Shown: piece by piece, positions 24,264 to 33,203 of the stretch
Layout: every line of letters starts with the position of its first letter
Numbering within the stretch: the stretch's first letter is position 1
Origin: an uncultured Ruminococcus sp.
GTDB lineage: Bacteria; Bacillota; Clostridia; UBA1212
Length of the DNA stretch: 64,000 nucleotides
NCBI GenBank assembly: GCA_902792515.1
Contig: CADAZX010000013.1
Location: 1 to 64,000 of the forward strand
Reading direction: 5' to 3'
Notes under the pieces: generated by a model
Database searches by the model: none
Told to the model about the DNA's origin: nothing
The model's input: only the letters and a program-made list of their open reading frames with translations
Position numbers and translations under genes: made by a program

Positions 24264-26957
24264 ATGAACAGGAATTTATTCATAATTGCCACGGTTGCGC
24301 TTCTCGTTGTCGCCGCGTTCTTTTCGATTCCGGCGGGGAGAACTAACGCTATTACCGACGAGAACGACCTGATCAGCGACGACGGGGCGGTAATCGGAGG
24401 CGCGACGGGGAACGGAAGTTATATGAACGTGTACTGTATGTGGAAGGTGTCGGTGTACGTTGGAAAATCGGATACGCTGGCACACTCATCGGCGGAGCAG
24501 AATTTTGACGAACGGCTGAGGTCGCAGAGTCTTTCGCGTGATTATTACAAATTCGGCAACTCTTTTTATCTGTATAAGGACTCCGGCCGCGGTGCGGGAC
24601 TTGCAGCGGCAAACTATGATTCGTCACGGTTCTTTCTTACTGTCAGAGACAAGCAGTGGTACAGGGACCATTTTGAAGAGTACAGGAGCGGGGCCATGGA
24701 GGCGTCGGAGTACTTCAAACAGGGAACTTACAGTGACCTGTCGTCAATTTGCTTTAACGGACAGGACTACGGAATGACAGGGGCAAACGAGGTGCCGGAC
24801 GTTCCCAATTTCGGCGGAAACGCATCGGCCGCGTACGCGTTTTTTACGGGTGCGGAGACTTCTAACAAACTGATCCGAATTGCTGCCGACGCGTGCGGCG
24901 GAACGGTCGAAGGCATTCTTTCGGAGCTGTCATTTACGCTGAACGGTGCAACGAAAACAGGGGCAGAATGGGGACTTGCCATGGTCAGCGCTATAAGAGG
25001 AAACGATATGCTCCACACTTCGTGCGTGCCGTGGGTGTTCGAGTACGAGCCTGTTGTGACGGTTCAGCTGAGGAGCGGGTACGCGATGGCTCTTACCGCT
25101 ACCGAGATATCGGTCGCGATGATCACGGGCAGGTATAATTTTACAAGCAACGCGGAGAACGTAGAGGTGTTGTTCAGAAGCGGCGAGCAGGACTTAAAAG
25201 CGAAAGTAAGCGGAGAATTTCTCTCCATGGGTCTCGCGGCGCTTTTCCAGAATCTGCCGTCATCTGTGTATACTTCCAAGGGGTGGCTGGGGATCGAAAA
25301 CCTTGACAGTTTTCCGAAAATCGAGTCATACGGGGCGACAGCGGCGCGTTATGTCACGGATCAGCTAAAAGCAGGCGGTGTCGGACTCCGCTATCAGGTG
25401 TCCGAGGCGCCTCTTGTAAGTCTTACCAAGACCGTTAAGGTTGACGGTGTAGAAGACGGAAACTGCTCGAAAGAGGGGTTCGTTTTCGTGATCAGTCCTG
25501 TGTCCGGCGGGGAGACTTTTACGGTTGTGACTGACTCTGAGGGCAGAGCTAATCTGAGGCTCAGGCCGGGCACTTACCTTATCGATGAGCAGAATTCCGG
25601 ACTGGGATACAGGACCGGAGCAGTCAGAATCGGAAACTCGCTTCTGGCACCTGACGCAAACGGGATGTACAGGTTTACGGTTCCGGATACCGGAAGCGAA
25701 ATTTCCGTCGAAAACACGGTGTTTACAGGAGAACTGGACATTTTGAAGTACGCTGAAGGCGGGGATTATTCGGTTACGTTTTTTGAGATCAGCGGGAAGG
25801 ACAGCGCGAACGGAAACGTTAAATTTACTGTTGACGCAGGCGGAGGATTTGTCGAGAACGCGGTCTATTACGCTATGGGTGGCACCGGGCTTAAGAGAAT
25901 CGAAATCGGGTTTAACACAGTAAAACCTGCTTTCGTGGCGGTTGTAAAAGACGACGTCACGGACGCTTCTCAGCGGGCAGTCAGGAGGCTCAGGATCACG
26001 GGACTTCCGGAGGGAACCTGGCAGGTTAAAGAAATACTTGCCGGAGACCTTACGAGGTTCAGCGCGACATACGCAGGAGAGGATTATTCGGCCCCCTCGG
26101 ACAACCTAACGGTTGTTGTCACGAGGCAGCCCGTAGTTGCGACGGCGAGATTTGACAACGTAAAGACTTTAAAAACGGTTCTAAAAATAAGGAAGATCGC
26201 GACCGGAAACGACTTTTCGGACACGTTTTTCGAACTTTCGGCAACTGTCAGCGGCATGCGGTTAAAATTTTTCGTAACGCCGGACGGCAGTGTCGCGGAT
26301 GACGGAACTGCGGTATCGGGGACACGGGAAGGCGATGTTACGCTTGACAGAATGAATTTCGGTCTTTTTGAGGGACAGCTTGAAATCGAACACAGCTTGA
26401 CAGGAGGCGATGCCGGAACCGTTAACACGGTCGAGGTGAAGGGACTTCCCTCGGGTGAGTGGACTGTCAGGGAAATTACCGGCAACTGTCAGAGGTTTGA
26501 CAAAACAGAGGTGACGGCAGGAGGCGTAACAAAAGAGGCGTTTACGACCTGCGTCAGCATTGCTCCGGGTAACGAAGCGTCGATTCTTTTTGTCAACACC
26601 AGACATCCTCGTCTCACCGTGAGGTTTTTCGACAAGTACCTTTATGCGCAGGGTGAGAAAAGGCAGATCAAAGACCCGGTGACGTTCGTCCTTGAGAAAG
26701 GAGCGGAATACGACCACACAGATATACTGACTGAGTATTCCCAAATTGCGTCGCAGGGCATCGACTATTATTATACAAAAGAGGATATGAGCGTCGGGGG
26801 AGTCTACGGAGGCGCGCTCGCGGGAACTGCCGGAGAAGATGACATTGAAACAGACGTCACGTACGGTTATTTCCACACTATCACGGTTGTCTACAGGGAT
26901 AAATATTCCGGCGCGGAACTTCACAGAGAAGTTATCAGCACCGAACATTCTTCATAA
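24264..26957 (+). CDS. secreted surface protein with SpaA/Cna-B-like domains, no anchor
   Basis: About 897 aa. The ATG at 24264 (GGGGTGTG upstream) begins a clear signal peptide (MNRNLFIIATVALLVVAAFF). The ~350-residue N-terminal region is of unknown fold and might be an adhesin head. It is followed by three SpaA/Cna-B-like beta domains near residues 382-480 (LTKTVKVDG), 489-630 (LDILKYAEGG) and 637-775 (LKIRKIATGN), each ending in a GTW/GEW-xVKE motif. The last ~115 residues (RFFDKYLYAQGE, YRDKYSGAELHREVIS) match a MucBP-like module in the middle of the next protein. It stops just after that module, without a sortase signal or membrane segment, so it may be truncated or held by its partner. 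Confidence 0.82.
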   Translation: MNRNLFIIATVALLVVAAFFSIPAGRTNAITDENDLISDDGAVIGGATGNGSYMNVYCMWKVSVYVGKSDTLAHSSAEQNFDERLRSQSLSRDYYKFGNSFYLYKDSGRGAGLAAANYDSSRFFLTVRDKQWYRDHFEEYRSGAMEASEYFKQGTYSDLSSICFNGQDYGMTGANEVPDVPNFGGNASAAYAFFTGAETSNKLIRIAADACGGTVEGILSELSFTLNGATKTGAEWGLAMVSAIRGNDMLHTSCVPWVFEYEPVVTVQLRSGYAMALTATEISVAMITGRYNFTSNAENVEVLFRSGEQDLKAKVSGEFLSMGLAALFQNLPSSVYTSKGWLGIENLDSFPKIESYGATAARYVTDQLKAGGVGLRYQVSEAPLVSLTKTVKVDGVEDGNCSKEGFVFVISPVSGGETFTVVTDSEGRANLRLRPGTYLIDEQNSGLGYRTGAVRIGNSLLAPDANGMYRFTVPDTGSEISVENTVFTGELDILKYAEGGDYSVTFFEISGKDSANGNVKFTVDAGGGFVENAVYYAMGGTGLKRIEIGFNTVKPAFVAVVKDDVTDASQRAVRRLRITGLPEGTWQVKEILAGDLTRFSATYAGEDYSAPSDNLTVVVTRQPVVATARFDNVKTLKTVLKIRKIATGNDFSDTFFELSATVSGMRLKFFVTPDGSVADDGTAVSGTREGDVTLDRMNFGLFEGQLEIEHSLTGGDAGTVNTVEVKGLPSGEWTVREITGNCQRFDKTEVTAGGVTKEAFTTCVSIAPGNEASILFVNTRHPRLTVRFFDKYLYAQGEKRQIKDPVTFVLEKGAEYDHTDILTEYSQIASQGIDYYYTKEDMSVGGVYGGALAGTAGEDDIETDVTYGYFHTITVVYRDKYSGAELHREVISTEHSS

Positions 26958-26977
26958 AACGGAGGTAAAGAAAAGGT

Positions 26978-28810
26978 ATGAAAAAGCTTATTATATCGGT
27001 TGTTGTGGCGCTCCTGGCGCTGACGGTTCTGGCGGGTTGCGGTTTTAAACTGCCCTTGGGCGGCACCGCGTACCGTAAAACAGGAAACGCTGAAAGCGTA
27101 TTCGCGGATGCGCGAGAGGGGCAGGATTCGGTGTCCGGTTCAAAGGACTGTAATATTGACACGGCAGGTCCGAAGGCAAGGCTTATGTCTATTATAAAGC
27201 GTGACGATCCCGTAAAAGGGTTCCTGATTTTCGACGGACCCGACAGCGGCGTACTTGAACACAACTCGACTTATGACATTTCCGCGATAGGCGGCGCGAA
27301 CGGCCGGGCTTACAATTTTATTTTTGAAGACCTTGGCGGGATAAGCGGCGACCTGTCCAGGTATCACTACGACGAAGCGGCGACCGTTGCAGGAATAGAA
27401 GCCGGAAATTGTGACCCGGTATCGGGGACGCTTGACGCCGACAAGGTTATCGACCTTTATTACGGTTACGGCTTCGGAGTTACGATCAATTATCTTGACA
27501 AGTACACCGGAGAAAAAATCAAAGACTCATTTACAAGCGGAGAAATCGAGAACGGTGAAGCGTACGACTACAGAGACTATATGTACGATACGGTTTCCTT
27601 CGGCGGCCACAATTACATGCTTTCACTCGGCAGCTGCGACAATCAGGAAGGCCTTTCCGGCAACATTTCCGCCAATGTGACCGTAAACATCTACTACGGC
27701 TACTATGAGACGTTAACGCTCAATTACCTTTCCAAGTACGACGGCAGCGTGATAAAAGAAGCGTACACTGACGTCGAAATAGAGCATAATTCCGAATACG
27801 ACAGGAGAGACAAGCTCGTACCGGAGATCGAAAATGACGGACACTTGTATAAACTCAGCCTCGGCAGCTGCGAAAACGAAGCCAAATTGTCAGGCGTTAT
27901 GAACGGCGACGTGGTTGTTGACGCGTATTACGGGTACATGGACAGCGTGACAGTGAGATTCCTCGACAAATACAAGTATGCCGCAGGTGAGATTCTTGAA
28001 ATCAAAGATCTATTCACTCTTGAGGTCGAGCACCTTTCGGCGTACGACTGCTCGAACCAGCTTACTGACAACAGAACGGTGGAATTTGGCGGAATCGATT
28101 ACGTCTACTCTGTAGAAGGGGAAGACGGTGAATACGTTTTCGGCAAAGTATACGGAGGCGCTCTCGCGTCTGAGGCGATTGACGGCGACGTCAGCATCGA
28201 CATTACCTACGGCTACACGCATACGATCGTGGTCAATTACCGCGACAAGTACACCGGCGAGATCATTCACACCGAGGTAATCACAACGGGCGAAAATCTG
28301 TCGGACTACGACCGTACGGGGACGAAAATCGGCGAGATCGAAACCGGAAACACCTCGTACTACTACAGCGCGGCAGACGGTGATACGGTGACCGGCGTTC
28401 TCGACAGTGACAAGAATATCACTTTTCACTACGCGTACGACAACATGATCACAGTCTCTTACAAGGAGGTTGAAACCGAAAAGGTGCTCTCAGTGGACGT
28501 TTCCGAGAAGCGCGAACACAACTCATCGTACGATATGACCGGGAAAACGTTACTTGAGATACCCGGATACGAAAGACTTGAAAAAACGACCGGAGACGCG
28601 CCAAAGGGCGACGTACTTGACGGAGACAAGCATCTCACAGTGTGGTATTCGGCAGGGAAAACTTCCGTTGAGGAACAACCCGCTACAGGCGTTCCGGCAC
28701 TCAGCGTTCCGGAGATCGTGCTTGGAATAGTCAGCCTGCTCGCGATTGCGGTGACGTCGGGAATACTCATCGTAAGAAAGGTCAGAAAGGAGAGAGGCGT
28801 TGCTGCCTGA
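26978..28810 (+). CDS. surface lipoprotein with MucBP-like repeats and sortase-like tail
   Basis: 610 aa. The N-terminal signal ends in a lipobox (LAG-Cys21). After ~145 residues, about five or six MucBP-like repeats (residues ~165-565) each carry a [VI]xYxDKYxGExI block and an xYYGY or TYGYxHT block. The C-terminus has QPATG, then a hydrophobic stretch of ~22 residues and a basic tail (RKVRKERG), which resembles a variant cell-wall sorting signal. Two anchors in one protein are unusual. GGAGGT precedes the ATG. It is 20 bp downstream of the preceding surface protein, with which it shares a module, so the two are probably co-expressed. Confidence 0.82.
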   Translation: MKKLIISVVVALLALTVLAGCGFKLPLGGTAYRKTGNAESVFADAREGQDSVSGSKDCNIDTAGPKARLMSIIKRDDPVKGFLIFDGPDSGVLEHNSTYDISAIGGANGRAYNFIFEDLGGISGDLSRYHYDEAATVAGIEAGNCDPVSGTLDADKVIDLYYGYGFGVTINYLDKYTGEKIKDSFTSGEIENGEAYDYRDYMYDTVSFGGHNYMLSLGSCDNQEGLSGNISANVTVNIYYGYYETLTLNYLSKYDGSVIKEAYTDVEIEHNSEYDRRDKLVPEIENDGHLYKLSLGSCENEAKLSGVMNGDVVVDAYYGYMDSVTVRFLDKYKYAAGEILEIKDLFTLEVEHLSAYDCSNQLTDNRTVEFGGIDYVYSVEGEDGEYVFGKVYGGALASEAIDGDVSIDITYGYTHTIVVNYRDKYTGEIIHTEVITTGENLSDYDRTGTKIGEIETGNTSYYYSAADGDTVTGVLDSDKNITFHYAYDNMITVSYKEVETEKVLSVDVSEKREHNSSYDMTGKTLLEIPGYERLEKTTGDAPKGDVLDGDKHLTVWYSAGKTSVEEQPATGVPALSVPEIVLGIVSLLAIAVTSGILIVRKVRKERGVAA

Positions 28811-29160
28811 CGGGTTTCTATAAATAAGCGCCCCGGCGCATGTTAAGTCGCAAAAGGGTTTTGTGACGTGAAAGACAATTTGTCTTTATCTCGCAGAAAC
28901 AGGTGATGAGCGCTAAAACGCAGGGGGCGGCTGTGTTCTCGACACTGTCTTAGACCGGAGGCACCGGAATGCGGCCGTCCTTTTCAAGGCGCTTAAGTTT
29001 TTGCATTTCGCGACATATCAGGAGGGTCGGGAAGTGGTTTATTGTTTTTTGTGAGCGCATGGGTTATAATACCGGCGGATTAATCCGGTGCCGGAAAGCG
29101 GCTCCGGGGTTTGAATTTTTGCGCGAAATCTATGATTAGCCTTGTGTTTTGGAGGTTTAT
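28811..29160. other. intergenic region with promoter and small hairpins
   Basis: About 350 bp without a supported gene. A small perfect hairpin AAAGACA (28871-28877)/TGTCTTT (28881-28887) and a GCGCC/GGCGC palindrome near 28830 are seen. The promoter for the glycosidase gene lies near the right end. No known riboswitch or sRNA is recognised. Confidence 0.45.
29042..29070 (+). promoter_or_regulatory. sigma-A type promoter for the GH127-like gene
   Basis: TTGTTT (29042-29047), a 17-bp spacer, perfect TATAAT (29065-29070). Leader of about 85 nt. Confidence 0.65.
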
Positions 29161-30690
29161 ATGCTCAGGAGGATTAAGGAATTACCCGTTGTCAGAGGTG
29201 AACTTAAAGAGAGGGCGATTCTGAACGCGGCCAGGATGTGTTCATATATATACAGACCTATAGCCATATACACTCAGGATCAGCAGGGATGGCCCGGCGA
29301 CTGGGAAGGCAGGACTATTCTGGCGCTTGTTTCAAACTGGAAGGCGCTTGGAACGCGTCCGGCTTATCTCGACGAGATCGTCGAGGGTATCCACTCGCAT
29401 CTGAACTCGAGAGGCTATTTGGGGAGAATTCTCGAGGAAGGGTCGTTTGACGAACAGCAGTTCTCGGGACATAACTGGCTGATTCGAGGCTTGATGGAGT
29501 ACTACCTGAAGACGGGAAGCGAAGAGGCCGCGGAAATCGTTAAGCATATAGTTGAAAAGCTCTATCTGCCTGCGCGAGGGCACTACGCAGAATATCCGCT
29601 TGATCCTGAAAAAAGAGGAAAAGGCGGCTCGTACGGCGGAAATATCACGGGACGCATCGGTTCGTGGATCACTTCGACAGACATTGGATGTGCTTTCATG
29701 TGCCTTGACGGATTGGCGCAGTATTATTCGATTTTCGGAGGGGACCCGGTCAAGGAGCTTCTGGACGAGATGATCGGCGTTTTCACCGGAATCGATTTTG
29801 TTTCCTCGCATATGCAGACCCACGCGACTTTGAGCGGCGTTCGCGGAATTCTCGGACTTTACGAGAAGACCGGAGACAAGAATTATCTTGCGGCTGCAGA
29901 GAGGATTTTCGGACTGTATCTTACGGACGGAATGACGGAGAACTACGCGAATTTCAACTGGTTCGGAAGGTTTGACACGTGGACGGAGCCGTGCGCTATT
30001 ACCGACTCGATGATGGTCGCGTTCGCGCTTTACAGGGCTCTGGAGGATACGGAATATCTCAAACTGGCGCAGAGAATTTACTACAACGCGTTCTGCTACG
30101 CGCAGAGGTCGAACGGAGGTTTCGGAACTGACACAACGGTAGGTCCGGAAACCGCGTTCCTCAGACCGAGCGGAGGCGGGTTCAGCGAGGCGTTCTGGTG
30201 CTGCACAATGAGAGGCGCTGAAGGAATATCGACGCTGTTCGAGAATTTCTTTCTCGCTGACGAGGACAGGAACATAATTGTCACGATCGGAGGAGACGCA
30301 GAGATTTCGACAGAGTCTTTTACGATATCTTTCTCGGGGGAAATTCCGTACGGGGACAGTTACAGAATTTCTGTCACGGCGAAGAACGACATCCGTTTCT
30401 CGGTGAAAGTGTTGTCCGGGGACGAGTTGATCGAGCACGTTTTTGATCTGAAAAAAGGGGAAAAGAAGTCGGTGAGAGGACATGCGGGCTTCGCGTTCAA
30501 GGGGGAACCTGCGCTGAAAACGGACGGCATAAGATTCTTCTACGGGAATTTGCTCCTTGGAACCGGCAACGGAGATTTTCCGCCGCTTTCGAAGGATTGC
30601 GTTTACGGAAACGGGCTTCAGCCGCTGACAAACATGAAGGACGTGACTGAGGCGGGGTGCGCGAAAGAAAACAGACAGATTGTTTTCTGA
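29161..30690 (+). CDS. GH127/DUF1680-like (alpha/alpha)6-barrel glycosidase
   Basis: 509 aa, without signal peptide, so probably cytosolic. It resembles beta-L-arabinofuranosidase-type proteins: SFDEQQFSGHNWLIRGLMEYY, a long helical barrel, and the WCCTMRGAEG segment, where the family's zinc-binding Cys pair and the catalytic Cys lie. A short beta domain follows (residues ~390-505). It is shorter than most GH127 enzymes (~600-650 aa), and the usual DxW/ExC spacing is not fully certain, so activity may differ. The ATG at 29161 is chosen over the TTG at 29149, because GGAGG at 29151-29155 precedes it. Likely acts on short oligosaccharides taken up by the cell. Confidence 0.75.
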   Translation: MLRRIKELPVVRGELKERAILNAARMCSYIYRPIAIYTQDQQGWPGDWEGRTILALVSNWKALGTRPAYLDEIVEGIHSHLNSRGYLGRILEEGSFDEQQFSGHNWLIRGLMEYYLKTGSEEAAEIVKHIVEKLYLPARGHYAEYPLDPEKRGKGGSYGGNITGRIGSWITSTDIGCAFMCLDGLAQYYSIFGGDPVKELLDEMIGVFTGIDFVSSHMQTHATLSGVRGILGLYEKTGDKNYLAAAERIFGLYLTDGMTENYANFNWFGRFDTWTEPCAITDSMMVAFALYRALEDTEYLKLAQRIYYNAFCYAQRSNGGFGTDTTVGPETAFLRPSGGGFSEAFWCCTMRGAEGISTLFENFFLADEDRNIIVTIGGDAEISTESFTISFSGEIPYGDSYRISVTAKNDIRFSVKVLSGDELIEHVFDLKKGEKKSVRGHAGFAFKGEPALKTDGIRFFYGNLLLGTGNGDFPPLSKDCVYGNGLQPLTNMKDVTEAGCAKENRQIVF

Positions 30691-30755
30691 TATTTGAAAT
30701 TGAATTATTGCCTGTTTGAGTTGCCCCGGTCCGGGACGGCAGATTTACAGGTTTT

Positions 30756-30793
30756 AGAGGGAGCGGGAACTACGGTTTTTCCGCTCTCTTTTT
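30756..30793 (+). terminator. rho-independent terminator
   Basis: GAGCGGGAA pairs with TTTTCCGCTC around a short loop, followed by TCTTTTTAT. It lies between the glycosidase gene and the DUF3846 gene, just ahead of the GGAGG of the latter. Confidence 0.75.
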
Positions 30794-30810
30794 ATGCGGA
30801 GGTGTGACTT

Positions 30811-31281
30811 ATGCAATCTGAAAAGATGAACGAACCGCCTGAGGCGGAAGAAAAAATGATAGAGGTTTTGGTGGTGAGACCGGGTAAGACTCCGGAGACG
30901 GCGATGATAGGGCAATCGCTTGAGAGTATGCAAAAGGTTGTGGACGGGCTGATCGAGTCGATCATGCCATTTGAAGAAGACGTAGCGATTATATGTAACG
31001 AAGAGGGAAAATTGCTCGGAATGCCTCTTAACAGGGGGCTGTATGACAGCAACGGGAACCTTCAGGACATTATCGCGGGAACATTTTTCGTGGCACTCGC
31101 GCCTGACGACAGCGAGTACTTCGAAAGTCTGCCGCCTGACAAAATAAGCAAGTACTTTGAAATGTTCAAGCTTCCGGAAATGTTTATGATGTTCGGCGGG
31201 AAAATCAGGGGGATAAAATATGAGCCGGAGGGCGAGGATATTGAAAGCGAGGAGTTTGAAGACAGCGTATTATACTGCTGA
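30811..31281 (+). CDS. DUF3846-domain protein
   Basis: 156 aa. Residues ~12-90 match DUF3846 (VLVVRPGKTPE, GQSLESMQKVVDGLIESI, AIICNEEGKLLGMPLNRGL, DIIAGTFFV). The last ~60 residues are an acidic, Met/Phe-rich extension. The domain is usually found on phages and conjugative elements; its function is unknown. Here it stands alone between a glycosidase and an acyl-CoA synthetase, with no mobile-element genes around it. GGAGGTG precedes the ATG. Confidence 0.85.
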   Translation: MQSEKMNEPPEAEEKMIEVLVVRPGKTPETAMIGQSLESMQKVVDGLIESIMPFEEDVAIICNEEGKLLGMPLNRGLYDSNGNLQDIIAGTFFVALAPDDSEYFESLPPDKISKYFEMFKLPEMFMMFGGKIRGIKYEPEGEDIESEEFEDSVLYC

Positions 31282-31360
31282 ACAAAACAAAACGGTTATA
31301 TTTCATGCGGCGGGAAGCAGATTTTTGAAGGTGCTTCGCGGTTGTTTTTTGATAAAATAC

Positions 31361-31389
31361 TTGACACGGAGCACGTCATAAAATACAAT
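31361..31389 (+). promoter_or_regulatory. strong sigma-A promoter for acyl-CoA synthetase gene
   Basis: Perfect TTGACA (31361-31366), a 17-bp spacer, TACAAT (31384-31389); the best match to consensus in the window. Confidence 0.82.
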
Positions 31390-31461
31390 TCAGTCTATCG
31401 GTTAATTATGTGAAAACCGCCGATTTTATATCTTTTTCGGTTTTCGGAAAGAGGATTTTTT

Positions 31462-33087
31462 ATGGTAATAATGGATTTTCTCGAGAGGAATGCGAAAGTA
31501 TATCCGGACGACGTCGCACTGGTCGAAATTAACCCGCAGGCTCAGCCGAAGAGCTGGCGTGAGTACAGCCTTATTGAGTCGAGCCCCGGCGAAAAGTACA
31601 GGAGAAGCATTACCTGGAGGGAATTTGACGTTAAGGCGAACCGCTTCGCAAATCTGCTTCTTACAAGAGGCATCAAAAAGGGCGACAAGGTTGCGATTCT
31701 TTTGATGAACTGCATCGACTGGCTTCCTATCTATTTCGGTATTCTGAAGACCGGTGCGCTTGCCGTGCCGATGAATTACCGGTATACGCAGGACGAGATC
31801 AGCTATTGCGTCAACCTTTCGGATTCGACATATATGGTTTTCGGACCGGAGTTCACCGGACGTGTGACGGCGGTTCTTGACAAGCTGCAGGCGATCAAGC
31901 ATTTCTTCTTTGTCGGAAGTGAAGTTCCGGAGTTCGCGGACAGCTTCAGCAGGATGATCACATACTGTTCGTCCGTCGCGCCGGCTGTGGATCTTAACGA
32001 AGACGACAACGCCGCGATCTATTTTTCATCAGGAACGACGGGGTTCCCGAAAGCGATTCTTCACTCGCACGCGGCGCTTGTGAGTTCTTGTAGGACCGAG
32101 CAAAACCACCACGGTCAAACCAAAAACGACGTTTTTCTGTGCATTCCGCCGCTTTATCATACGGGCGCGAAAATGCACTGGTTCGGAAGCCTGATGACCG
32201 GAGGAAAAGCCGTACTGCTTAAGGGCGTGAAGCCGGAGTGGATCATCCAGACTGTTTCCGACGAGAGGGCGACTATCGTTTGGCTGCTCGTTCCGTGGGT
32301 ACAGGACATTCTCGACGCGATTGAGCGCGGTGATCTGAAGCTTGAAGACTATGACCTCAGCTGCTGGAGACTTATGCATGTAGGCGCACAGCCTGTTCCT
32401 CCGAGTTTGATTAAAAACTGGAAAAAGGTGTTCCCGAACCATCAGTACGACACCAACTACGGTCTCAGCGAGTCTATCGGCCCGGGATGCGTACACCTCG
32501 GGGTCGAGAATATCCACAAGGTCGGCGCAATCGGAAAAGCCGGATATCTTTGGGAAACGCGCGTTGTGGACGCTTCGGGTAACGACGTTAAAACTGGCGA
32601 AGTGGGCGAGCTTCTCGTCAAAGGCCCAGGAGTTATGAAGTGCTACTACAAGAACCCCGAGGCTACCGACGAAGTTTTAAAGGACGGCTGGCTTTACACC
32701 GGAGACATGGCGAAAGTCGACGAAGACGGTTTTATTTTCCTCGTTGACAGAAAGAAGGACGTTATCATAAGCGGAGGCGAGAACCTCTATCCGGTTCAAA
32801 TCGAGGACTATCTTAGATGCAACGACAAGATCAAGGACGTGGCCGTTATCGGTCTTCCCGACAACAGGCTGGGAGAGATCGCGGCGGCTATCATCGAGGT
32901 CAAGCCCGGGTTGACAATGACTGAGGAAGAGGTCATGTTTTTCTGCGAGGGTATGCCGAGGTACAAGCGGCCTAAGAAGATCATTTTTGCCCCTGTTCCG
33001 AGAAATCCGACGGGCAAGATCGAAAAGCCAAAACTGAGAGAGATTTACTGCGGAAAGAGCCTTGTCGAGCAGCAGATCACCCGCTGA
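31462..33087 (+). CDS. AMP-dependent acyl-CoA synthetase/ligase
   Basis: 541 aa adenylate-forming enzyme that activates a carboxylic acid, probably to its CoA thioester. Phosphate-binding loop YFSSGTTGFPKAILHSH, YGLSESIG (A5), YTGDMAKVDEDGF and the hinge VDRKKDVIISGGENLYP, and C-terminal Lys in PRNPTGKIEKPKL are all present. The substrate is not certain; medium/long-chain fatty acid or aromatic acid are both possible. AGAGGA lies before the ATG. It is driven by a near-consensus promoter. No other CoA-metabolism gene is next to it. Confidence 0.9.
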   Translation: MVIMDFLERNAKVYPDDVALVEINPQAQPKSWREYSLIESSPGEKYRRSITWREFDVKANRFANLLLTRGIKKGDKVAILLMNCIDWLPIYFGILKTGALAVPMNYRYTQDEISYCVNLSDSTYMVFGPEFTGRVTAVLDKLQAIKHFFFVGSEVPEFADSFSRMITYCSSVAPAVDLNEDDNAAIYFSSGTTGFPKAILHSHAALVSSCRTEQNHHGQTKNDVFLCIPPLYHTGAKMHWFGSLMTGGKAVLLKGVKPEWIIQTVSDERATIVWLLVPWVQDILDAIERGDLKLEDYDLSCWRLMHVGAQPVPPSLIKNWKKVFPNHQYDTNYGLSESIGPGCVHLGVENIHKVGAIGKAGYLWETRVVDASGNDVKTGEVGELLVKGPGVMKCYYKNPEATDEVLKDGWLYTGDMAKVDEDGFIFLVDRKKDVIISGGENLYPVQIEDYLRCNDKIKDVAVIGLPDNRLGEIAAAIIEVKPGLTMTEEEVMFFCEGMPRYKRPKKIIFAPVPRNPTGKIEKPKLREIYCGKSLVEQQITR

Positions 33088-33203
33088 TTCAGAGACGTTT
33101 TAAAGTGACGTTCAACACTGTATTTTTGGCGGTGAAAAGAGTATAATAATTCTTGAAGAGGCGGGATTTGCCTGCCGTAAAGATGATAATCCGGAGGATT
33201 GAA

